Assembly (NCBI GenBank): GCA_029532625.1
Contig: JARFXM010000011.1
Location: forward strand, 1,922,001 to 1,986,000
DNA length: 64,000 nucleotides
Direction: 5' to 3'
From: Lomentospora prolificans
Taxonomy: Eukaryota; Ascomycota; Sordariomycetes; Microascales; Microascaceae
The notes below the pieces were generated by a model. It made no database searches, was not told the origin of the DNA, and was given only the letters and a program-made list of their open reading frames with translations. Both the position numbers and the translations under genes were made by a program. Positions 46,084 through 55,584 of the stretch are shown here, one piece after another; the first letter of the stretch is position 1, and each line of letters starts with the position of its first letter.

Positions 46084-46098
46084 AAAAAAAAAAAAAAA
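46084..46098. repeat. Homopolymer tract A15
   Basis: Fifteen consecutive A residues upstream of the MARVEL-domain gene. Confidence 0.95.
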
Positions 46099-47188
46099 GG
46101 AAGCTGGGAAACCAAATAAACGACAATATCCCACAAAGGAGAAGGGGCTGCAAGGAAGAAGAAGGAAAAGGGGGGACAAGACCATGTAAAGAGAGAGTAA
46201 AGCCCTCTCTTTCTCTCCTCGATTCAAACAGGTTCAGCTTGTCTACTCGACGTGAAAATCATTCCCAAAGCCTCCTCAGCTTCATTGTCCCCCATCTCCA
46301 AAAGGTACATTGAGCTCCCAGCGAAATCCCTATGCGAAGCGCGGTATCGGGTCACGATGAGATCGCATGACGTTCTGAAATCGTCCTGAAACGATGTGAC
46401 CAGGGATGTCGGTTATGCAACACACACCAGTTCCAGCGCCGGCGAGCCGCAACCTCTGCGTCTCCTCTCCCCCTTCAAATCTTCCATCGCCTGGCCAGGA
46501 ACAGGCTATTATTACTGGAAACCCGCATATACATTAGCGAGTGTCCTTGCCGAGCGAGCCCTACATACGGATAGTAGGGACCAGCATCCATGTTCTTCTT
46601 CTCTTTAGAGTTTCTACCACAGAGGAACGAGCCTGCTGGGGGTCGCCGCGCGGGAACGCAAGAATCCGGTACCAGAGTAATGCAACCATGCTCATACATC
46701 ATCTCCTAATACATGGATTCCTTGCCTTTCCTCGCCTCTATTCCCAAGACCCGAAAAGAGCAAAAAAGAAGAGACGTAAGGTACGGCGGCAGCTTGGCGA
46801 GAATGATTGGCTGGAATTGATAGAATGTGCCTATTTCGTTTATCTGCTGGGTGAAATTGAAGGAGGTTCTCGAGTGTGGCATTGCCCAGTGCAGCGCTCT
46901 TTATCCCGAACAACCGATTTTATGGGGATATTGAGCTACGATCACCCCGATTTATTTCGCGATGGCGGCGCAACTGGTGATTTTTTTTAGGGAATAATTT
47001 AATCGGGCCTTGGATGTCTGTGTGTCCCAGGAAAGCGTTTTAGTCGCCTTAGCACGCACACAGAGTCTATTATTGTCCATCTGCGTGATTGCCCAGTGGA
47101 TAACGGTGACACCGATGAATATATTAGGATATGAGCAGGCTCTCTGTGCGTCCTCGAGCCAGCAGCCAGGGGAGAGAGGATCTCCGCG

Positions 47189-47461
47189 ATGAAGCGGCCT
47201 CTTTGCACCAAGGGGTTCAAACGACGCGCAACGAACATCGCACAAAACATTCCTCCTTCCCCCTTCCGCAAAAGGCATGGTGTTCTAGAGCATCTCAGAC
47301 TCGAGCACGTCCGCAAGGCCCGGGAAGATCCCCCCCAGGGAAATCCGCTCTACCCATCGAAGGAGGGAACCCCGAAATACCTCCAGTACATGGCCAAACT
47401 CAGCCGGGGTACGAAGTGCGTCCACTACAAGCCCAGGGGCACCCCGCATAGGTGCAATTGA
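47189..47461 (+). CDS. Possible small orphan ORF (90 codons), low confidence
   Basis: ATG-initiated frame in the middle of the 3.5-kb gap. The protein is basic and polar with no signal peptide, membrane helix or known motif. In the second half (LEHVRKAREDPPQGNPLY, then KYLQYMAKLSRGTKCVHYKP) codon third positions lean to G and C as in the real genes nearby. An open frame also exists on the opposite strand over the same bases, which weakens the case. I do not recognise it. It could be an orphan gene, an exon of a larger unrecognised gene, or chance. Confidence 0.2.
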   Translation: MKRPLCTKGFKRRATNIAQNIPPSPFRKRHGVLEHLRLEHVRKAREDPPQGNPLYPSKEGTPKYLQYMAKLSRGTKCVHYKPRGTPHRCN

Positions 47462-49186
47462 TGCCGGCCTGGCGGCGCTCCTTCCAGCGCGCCTCAACAG
47501 CGTCGGAGATTTTTATTTCCTTTCGACGCCACTAAGACCAACTTTGTTCTGCCGCATTCCGAGCACGGGACCAGACTTTACTTCTCACCCAGGCGCTTCA
47601 ACAATGTGGGGACTCGGCCTCAACTCCACCAAGCAGTTGACCCTCTATTCTCGCTCCCCTTGAGATCCTCGCCTCATTCCGTCACGAGCTTTAATTCCCC
47701 TCCGGCACCCCAGCCGCGTCATTCAAAGAGAAACTGTTTTACGCTCGTGTTCGAGCTTACGAAGGGTAGGGAAAAAAGGCAAAGTCGGCAAACGGGTTTA
47801 GTAGGTAGCCAACCCTCTCTCCCTCGTCCGTTTTAGTTGCGACCCTTCCGTCGGAGATCACTAGAGGAAGAGCTTGTCTTCGTGAAACAGCCAGATTTCA
47901 TGAGGACAACTGTACGTATAGCCACGAGACGAGAGAGAGGGTCCTCCCTTTTCCTCGTCTGGGATGAATTGATGAGGGGGGAGAAGATAGCCGATGTTGC
48001 CGTCTTGCCATGCCCCGTTGACTTTAGACTGACCGGGCATAGAAGTGCTTGGCTTATTATGCAGTAATAATACCAACCAAGCACTCAACCATCACAACTA
48101 CGGATAGTGCATTGTCAATGTGTGTGCGCTTGGGGCAATGAGGTTCTTGCTGGCGATGCCAAGAAGAGATCGGCCGATACGATCCACGTAGAATTTACTG
48201 GTCATAATCCCCCGACCTGCATCTAATATATCCCTCCGATGACAGGCCCGTTGATGCGAAAATAAGTGGTGAATGTTTGGTCCAGTGAAGGAAACATCCA
48301 TGGTGCACTTCATTACATCACGGGCCACTTAGAAAAAAAAAGAAGAAGAAGAAAGAAAAAGAAAAGTTCCCCTAAAACTACGGAAGCGATCAATTGATGT
48401 GTGATTGCATACTATGGACTATGGATGTGACGACAGAAGGGTAACCATATGCGAACCATTCCGCGGACTTGGATCACTGCCAACGTAAAGAGACGCCTTG
48501 TTCACGAGATCTCTTCATTCCAAGGCAAAAAGGCACGAGTACTTTTAGCTAGCATCGGTATCAGCTTCCTTTAAGTGGTGAGCGATTGTGCTCAGAGCTA
48601 GTGTATTGGGGCTAGACGTCGCTCTATAAACGAGCTCTATCGATGACAGCCCGAGAACCCCAGTTCTATTCCCAGTTCCTAACTGTAACCAACCCTAGCC
48701 TGATTACAATCCTTCACCATCGATATATATCCCTCAAAAAGTCTGTAAGACGCCGCACATTCACCAGGATCTACATCCTAGCTTCTCCATGAGCCGCTGA
48801 CGTGGATACTCATCCAGTTCATACAGAGGACCCCGAGCAAAACCTAGCAAAGCTTTGCAATATTTCTTTATGAAATCTATCATGAGAATGCCGGCGTCTC
48901 TTCCTCTTCTCTCCTTCATGGTTCCCGCTATTTCCCTCCCAATCCGGCTCTAAGGTTTTTTGATATATCTGTCTGCTTACATCTTGCAGATGATATCATG
49001 ATGTGGTAAAAAAAGAAAAGAAACCCCCACCGAAAAGGCATGAAGGGTCCGTCCACCAAGGGGGTGGCCCTAGTTCTAGATCACTCGGGAAAGGCTCGAT
49101 ATCCCAGAACTATAGAAACCCAAAAAGAAAAGAAAAAAAAATCAACAGTCATCCGCTGCACAGCCTCAGGTTTGCACATCAAAGGT

Positions 49187-51213
49187 CTAAGCCTGGCTCA
49201 ACTCCTGGTCCACTTGGTTTCGCACAATCTCTCGCACCTTTTGCCAGTCGTTTCCAACCTGGGTCAACCTCTTCTCGCGCTGGTCGAGGCCGACGAACTC
49301 GGGAGGAAGAACCTTCTCTTCAAAGCTGAAGCCTGGCTCCTCCTTCAGAGCAAGTTCGACGGCACCAGCAAACTTGGCGGGATGAGCGGTGGAGAGAGAG
49401 ATATGATGCACATCGCCTGCGCGGGAGATGGAGCGCTCGGAAGCGTTTACGCCGATGGCCGAGTGAGGGTCGAGGATGTACTGAAGATTGTTGTAGAAAG
49501 CCTTGATGGTTTCTACGGTCTGAACGTCGCTGACACGCTCGCTCTCGAACGACCTCCTAGCGCTAGAGATGACATCCTGGTACACGGGTCCGAAACCGCC
49601 CTTTGTTTTGAGATCTTTGAGCCACTGGGTGACTTCCTGGCCAGCCTGTTTCTTGTTCCACTCGTCGTCCATACCGGCGGTCTCGGCAAATTCATAGGCG
49701 AGGAACCAAAGAAGACGCTCAAAGTTGCTGGACACAAGAATGTCCATAGCAGGGCTAAGAGTCTCCTTGACACTAGCATCACCCCCGTCGCTAGTGGGGT
49801 TGGAAGCGATCATGGGCTTCTTCTCATATCGGCCGGTCTTGAAGAATCTGTCGAGGATATCGTTCTCGTTGGTCGCAACAACGAACTTATCAACAGGCAA
49901 GCCCATGCGGTGGGCAAAGTAGCCGGCTAAAACATCCCCAAAGTTTCCAGTGGGGACGACGAAGCGGACCTTGTCGCCGATGGCGAAGGAGGAATTAGCC
50001 CTCGCAAGGGAGAAGTAGGAGTGAAAATAGTAGACGATCTGGGCCAAGATTCGGGCCCAGTTGATGGAGTTGACCGCACCAAGGTTGTGCGTCTTGTTGA
50101 TTTCGGGGTCGGCAAAGAGGGCCTTGACAATATCCTGTTGCACCACATCTACTTAGCATCGCTGCTTGTGCGCCGCGACAACATGGAAAATGTTAGACTG
50201 TAGGTGATGAGTCATACCTGGCAATCGTCAAAGGTTCCCGTAACCGCAAGATTGTGGACGTTAGAATCGAGGACGGTAGTCATTTGCGCCTCCTGAATGG
50301 GGCTTACTCGGCCCTTGGGATGGAGGATGAAGACGGACACATCCTTCTTGCCTCGAAGACCATAGATGGCAGCTGATCCGGTATCTCCACTGGTGGCACC
50401 GACAACGGTCAAATGATGCCTATCTGTGGCGTTTGTCAGTAAACTGAGGTGTAAAGATCTGGTATAGAGCTTGATTGGGGTCTCGAAGAACGGCAAAAGA
50501 GGCGCGATTGGGTGCGCAAGCTTTTGAAAAGCCCACCAACAGCAGCTCCCGCCTCGGTGGCACAAAACGACGCGGAAGGGTGAGTGGGATGAGCAAAATT
50601 GAAAGGGGACCCAGTGCCTGGTAACGAATATCCCGCGCCTAACATGACATACCCTTTCCAGTCTTGCCCTCGTTCTTCCTGACGAGGAAATACTCGAACA
50701 GGTTTCCGAGAAACTGCAGCGCGACATCCTTGAAAGCAAAGGTGGGGCCGTGGAACAACTCGAGAAGGTGGAGGTTGTCTTTGAGATGCACTAGCGGAGT
50801 CGTCTCGGTCGAGCGAAAGGTGGCGTAGCTTCTCGCGATGATGTCCTTGAGGTCTTGGGGAGGAATCTCGGAGGGGGAGATGTAGAGCGACATGACTTCG
50901 TAGGCAAGATCGTTGAAAGAGAGATCCTTCCAGCTTTGCCAATCATTGGCCTTGGGAACGTCCTCGGGGATGTAGAGGCCGCCATCGGAGGCAAGTCCTT
51001 TGAGCACGACTTCCTCGAAGGATAACTAAAAGCGAAAAAACAGCTTATTGTTAGAACCAAACAACAACAGCATTTTTTTTTGTTACTGGCGCTTCACAGG
51101 GTCAGCAAGTCGGTATTCCCTACGTCATTATCTTCGCCGCGAGTGCTGAGATAGCGCTGCGCCAGGGTGTGCGTCTCGGCCGACGCCCGAGCTGGGAGTC
51201 CGTTTGCAGTCAT
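49187..51213 (-). CDS. THR4: Threonine synthase
   Basis: PLP enzyme converting O-phosphohomoserine to threonine in the cytosol. Exons are 51213-51124, 51025-50653, 50423-50218 and 50134-49187 (538 residues). Family marks: QRYLSTRGEDND joined to LSFEEVVLKGLASDGGLYIP; the cofactor lysine in FHGPTFAFKDVALQFLGN (K129 in this model); the phosphate-binding ATSGDTGSAAIYGLRGK; FVVPTGNFGDVLAGYFA; and EKRLTQVGNDWQKVREIV near the end. The first ATG in frame is at 51213, although the frame stays open upstream to 51579 without another ATG. Intron 1 uses an unusual GTAGGG donor; the others are GTATGT-like. A TGACTC hexamer, the core of the Gcn4/CPC1 site, lies about 400 bp upstream. Confidence 0.96.
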
Positions 51214-51610
51214 AGCGAACTGAGTCTTGTTGGTTTTCTCTGCGAGCAATTCGAACTTGCTTGATCCTGCTGGCCGGACAAGGACAGCTAAAGGAGAAGG
51301 ACCCTTTTTAAGAATATAAAAGGTGAATAAGGGACGGGGGAAAAAGGAAAGAAAGTGGGGGTGCGCAACTCGGCAGAGGTCGCTAATAGGTGGAGGAAGG
51401 GGAGGGTTGATGGAGAGGAAGACCGTTGGAGGGATGGACGATGCAACAAAGCTGGCTATGGCGGGATGGCGGGATGGCGGGGGGAAGATGCAATGGCCGG
51501 GGTCCTGGAAGGCGAAAAGCTGAAAAAGGCCCGGATCTGAGAATAAGCGGGGCGTATCAAAGATAGAAAAAGAAGACAAGCGCCTCTTTTGCTATAAGTA
51601 TCGGGTAGAA

Positions 51611-51616
51611 TGACTC
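51611..51616. promoter_or_regulatory. TGACTC (Gcn4/CPC1 core) upstream of THR4
   Basis: A TGACTC hexamer lies about 400 bp upstream of the threonine synthase ATG. General amino-acid (cross-pathway) control of such genes through this core is established in fungi. Use of this copy is inference from one short motif. Confidence 0.25.
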
Positions 51617-53406
51617 GAAGGAGGGAAAGGAAGAAAAAAAGAAAAAAAAAAGGCCAGAAAAGCCAGTCGCAGAAGGCCGAAGTTCGGTCAGCAGACTTTA
51701 CAGATTACAGGCGGGAGAGAAAATTTGCCCCGCACTAGGCGAGAAGAGGGAAGAGGGGCATTGCACTCGAATGGCCAGCCAGCAGTGGCAGCCCACTAAT
51801 AGACTCTGGAACATTGAGCCAGCGCACAGCCAGCACGAGCGCGTAAGGCAACGGTGAAGAGGAAAAAGAGTCTCTCGCCTGGCGGGGCTGGACCTGGCTA
51901 TCCCTGCAAAAGCAACACTAGCTTGGGGCGGGCACCCGACGGCGGTAATAATAGAGTGCCAGCTGGCCCAATTCCGCGGGATATGCCTGGCTGGCTGGCA
52001 ATAATATGAGACTGAAAAACCCCCAAAAGACGGGAGCCCACTAAAACACAAGGCCAACTCGAGTCGCCGAGGCACTATCCATAACAGCCTGTAGCCAGTA
52101 CTTGAGGCGACATAATAATAAACCAGGGGCACTCCGAGCGGCGGCGGCGGCGGCGAACAATTGAGGGACTAGTTGACCACCGGCGGAAAGTTCCATCGGC
52201 AAAAACGATCGACAGGCCTAGGGAGAAGAAACTGCGAGGGGCGAACTGTGACAGTTGCGACATTCCCGTCAACAACGGCGAAATTGAGTGAGCGATGGGC
52301 ACTCCCAATTTGCCATCATTCTCTGGGTTGCCACTAGCGCACCGCTTTTCTTTCCGAGTGCCTGCTGAGACCCGAGTCGTCAGTGTGCTACTGGTAGAGT
52401 CCCAACAACCTGGAAGCACCTCGATATGAAGCTGGCTATTTTAAGCCAGCTGGCAGAGGGAAATGGAACGCGGGAAAATGAAAAAGGAAATAATACTACG
52501 CACGTCATGGCAGCCATCAGAGACCGAACAACGAGTGAGATGATGGCAAAACACATGCACATGTACACATAGATAGCCCCCAGAACGAAGCCTCCGGCTT
52601 GAAGAAGTCCCAAAGAACATCATCACATTGTCCCATCTTCGTCCCAGAAGAGAGGTTGGGGTCCCAAGCGGAAAGCAAGGGTCTGATAATAGACCACCAA
52701 ACATCTGGTCATTGACGTCGGTGGATGACGCGCCAAGACTGCCCGACACAGCATCTCAACCACTCACGTTGGAAGCACCCCAGCGCAAACCCATGCACGA
52801 GCGCAGGAGACCATACATCCGTCACCAACCTTCACGCACATCAACCCCTCCATTCGGCGCCCTGCAAAGCTCTCCCAGTGGTTGGCAGCAGCCCGTTCCA
52901 CACCAACTGACCTCGAGAGTCAGTCCAATCACCTCCTCAGGAATGCGGCCTGGAACAACCTCCTGCCGGTCGTCCACCCTAGCCTCTCTCACAACGAGCC
53001 TTTTCCCGCTAGCTCCGCTCATCAAGAACATTTCGAAAGCATGTTTCACTTGGCTCAAGGTATGGACAGTTGTTTATCTCCTATATTTGGTATATCATGG
53101 TTTCTCTTCAGGTCGTCATTCGTAATCCAATGTTTTCTCCCTGCTGGCGCCATTTCGGGAGATCGAATATCATCCATATCTCTGGTCTAGCTAATTCGTT
53201 TCCCCTCCCTGCCACCGTTACTACGAGATACAACGACCCTTTTCCCCCCTTACTTGGCAAACTCCGAACCAAATATGCGTTTCTCACCGTCCCATCTATG
53301 GTGTGAACGTTTGGGTGGCCGGGGGGGTTTAAGGCGCCTGCAAAAGGCGTAGGGTATTACAGCTGCAGCCCTTTGCTACAAGGAGTAACAAAAAGTGGAA
53401 GGGTGT

Positions 53407-53427
53407 AAAAAAAAAAAAAAAAAAAAA
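53407..53427. repeat. Homopolymer tract A21
   Basis: Twenty-one consecutive A residues downstream of the AT-hook gene stop codon. Confidence 0.95.
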
Positions 53428-53496
53428 CTTGGAACCAGAGGGAGGGTCGATACACACGCACACCCCTCCTATCCCCTCGTTGACCACAAGACCCTT

Positions 53497-55287
53497 TCAG
53501 TCCTTGCGGATACACTTGAGGAGCGGCGCAATCCTTGTCCGCTTGCTGAGCCCGACCCTATAAACGGGCTTTGTTGCATGCGCATTTAGTCCCGCATTGG
53601 TTGTAGCGTTCGAGCCGTCTTTGTCCTTCCCGACCGCACCTTGGTGGCCCTGCGGTCTTGGAATTTCTTGTCTCGTGCCGACATCCGCGGTCACAGCTTT
53701 CATCTCTGCAGTAGTAGCTGCCGCTACGTTCTCACTAGTCTCGGCTAGGATTTTGCTGCCGGGTTTCAAGTCTTCCTTGTTGTCGCTTTCCCCTTCTTCG
53801 CCATTCTTAGTCTTCCCACCAGCCTCCTCATCCCCTTGTCGTTTTTGTTTCGGCCCGTCATCTACAGTATGCAACGGCTTTTTCTTTCTCTCAGCTTCTA
53901 ATAAGGAAGGAGCCTGCGGTTCCGGGTTATCTTCATTTTCATGAATCGTCTTATCCGATTTCTTCGGGCGACCGCGCTTTTTCTTTTGTGGAGGCGTACT
54001 CTCGATTCGTTGGTCCTCAGCAGCTGCAGTGGCAGCCTGCTTAGGGTTTGTGTTTGCACTCTTCTTCGGCCGACCCCTCTTCTTGGGCTCCGCTGCGATG
54101 CGCGTTGTGGCATCTGCAGCCATACTCTGTACAACATCTGATAACGCTGCTGGGCCTTCTCTCTCCTCTGCAGAAAGATGGTTTTTTGTGCTAACCCGCT
54201 GGCCACATTTCTGGCCCCCAGGCTTATGTTCGTGTTGGCGGGGAACCCCAAAGTCTTTTTCATTCCAGTCCTGGTCGTAGCTGTCTTCTGGCTCCACGTA
54301 TTCTTCGCGTGGCTCGAATTGATATGCGCGGTCGGTCCTCCCCGGGAAATCAGCCGCAATTATGTCCGGCGATGAATGCGGGTTAGCTGTGGCCGGGAGG
54401 CCACTTAGGCGCCTCCTCTTTGTCGCATGTTCCGAATCACTGGATGGGACTTCTGCTGTAGGGGGAAACGTAGATGCAGAAGCCGCACCATTCGACCGAA
54501 ATTGCGTAGGCGTTGGGTATGCGATTGTAGCTGAGCCACTAGAGCGGACGAGGTGGTTGTTTCGGCTCAAAGATACAGGTTCATCCAGCGGACTAAGCCT
54601 GGACAATCCCACATTCTCATATTCTTCCTTCTGGCTCTCTGTCATCCTCGAGGGTTCGACATAAAGTTGATTTCCTTCCCTTCGATCTATGTTGTACAAG
54701 CCGTCCTCACCTATAGGCATAGCCAAATCATCCTCGTCATCATTTTCGGAGCCAACTTCGTCATCGAAGCTCCTCTTCGGCCTGTCCTTGCGTGTGCGTG
54801 CACTACCGTGCTTGTCAGGTGATACCAGGTCAATCACGTCTGGCGCCTGCACCCTAGTGGACTTCCGTTTTTTTTTGGATGTAGGTTCAGCCATATCAGG
54901 GCTGCTTGGCATAGCCCAGGGGTCATGCTCTATCGTCGGTTTCTCCGACGTCGCTTCATACTCATGTTCTAACCTAGAACCGTCTATAGCAGCATTATGG
55001 ACTGAAACAAGCTCCGGTAGCGTATCCTGGGTCTCTTTGAAACTACCATCGAGGAGTCCTGGGTGCTGAAAGTATCCTTCAGAGCCGCCCGTAACCCCGC
55101 GAAATGCGTCCGTAACTACAGCATGTTGCTGTGCAAGATATACCGACTGGAAAAATACGGGGTCGGTTGAGGCGGTTGCATCACTTGGCTTATCGGACGA
55201 CCGTTCTTGGGTAGGTTTCGCGGGGCTCTGCATTGGACTGAGTCCCTCTTCGTCGTCTGAATCGGCAATGATTCGCCCGGCGTGCAT
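53497..55287 (-). CDS. AT-hook nuclear protein
   Basis: Single-exon, 596-residue hydrophilic protein starting MHAGRIIADSDDEEG. It has two AT-hooks with the GRP core: KKRGRPKKSAN at about 399 and KKRGRPKKSDK at about 434, which bind the minor groove of AT-rich DNA. Upstream are basic patches (TSKKKRKST, KRRRLSG) that look like nuclear localisation signals, and acidic DDEDD runs. The C-terminus is a compact basic motif (YRVGLSKRTRIAPLLKCIRK) that stands out from the disordered remainder and may be the conserved functional element. No catalytic domain is seen. A chromatin-associated role is inferred from the AT-hooks. Confidence 0.85.
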   Translation of the reverse strand: MHAGRIIADSDDEEGLSPMQSPAKPTQERSSDKPSDATASTDPVFFQSVYLAQQHAVVTDAFRGVTGGSEGYFQHPGLLDGSFKETQDTLPELVSVHNAAIDGSRLEHEYEATSEKPTIEHDPWAMPSSPDMAEPTSKKKRKSTRVQAPDVIDLVSPDKHGSARTRKDRPKRSFDDEVGSENDDEDDLAMPIGEDGLYNIDRREGNQLYVEPSRMTESQKEEYENVGLSRLSPLDEPVSLSRNNHLVRSSGSATIAYPTPTQFRSNGAASASTFPPTAEVPSSDSEHATKRRRLSGLPATANPHSSPDIIAADFPGRTDRAYQFEPREEYVEPEDSYDQDWNEKDFGVPRQHEHKPGGQKCGQRVSTKNHLSAEEREGPAALSDVVQSMAADATTRIAAEPKKRGRPKKSANTNPKQAATAAAEDQRIESTPPQKKKRGRPKKSDKTIHENEDNPEPQAPSLLEAERKKKPLHTVDDGPKQKRQGDEEAGGKTKNGEEGESDNKEDLKPGSKILAETSENVAAATTAEMKAVTADVGTRQEIPRPQGHQGAVGKDKDGSNATTNAGLNAHATKPVYRVGLSKRTRIAPLLKCIRKD

Positions 55288-55584
55288 GTTGGGGTATGTA
55301 TCGTTGTCAGCGTTTCATTATTTTGGTTTGCTAACCTTAACGGGTCTTTTGCAAGCAGTTGATGTAGTTGATGGGGTGTCCGGATGAAGTTCGTGGTCCA
55401 CCTCATCGCGACAAGCCTAATTTCGGAGTGGGCACGCGTCACGGGTTCACGTGATGGTGGCCAACCACCACACCACTCACCACCAGCGTAACTGCTTGAT
55501 GAAATAATCAATCCAGGATAGCCTTGGAGCTTGTTTCTATCTTCTGCTTAGATCCAAGTCTATGGTCTATAATTGATATCTCTA
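55288..55584. promoter_or_regulatory. Promoter region of the AT-hook gene with TCACGTGA palindrome
   Basis: Short spacer to the 3' end of RTP1. It contains the perfect 8-bp palindrome TCACGTGA at 55447-55454, about 160 bp upstream of the ATG. Such E-boxes are bound by bHLH factors such as Cbf1; use here is inference. Confidence 0.35.

Larger units (their letters stand above)
45704..49186. other. Large gene-poor intergenic region
   Basis: About 3.5 kb between the MARVEL gene promoter and the 3' end of THR4. It contains an A15 run at 46084-46098 and one weak open frame (47189-47461) listed separately. No RNA gene, transposon or recognised protein was found. Confidence 0.5.
51214..53496. other. 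Intergenic region between THR4 and the AT-hook gene
   Basis: About 2.3 kb with the THR4 promoter on the left and the AT-hook gene 3' flank on the right. An A21 run lies at 53407-53427. Open frames around 52600-53125 on the plus strand and 52822-53058 on the minus strand show no motif and are not called. Confidence 0.5.

Noticed and set aside
52628..53125. 165-codon plus-strand frame with a hydrophobic C-terminus
   Set aside because: Mostly low-complexity Pro/Ser/Arg composition, overlapped by an equally plausible minus-strand frame; no family resemblance or splice context.
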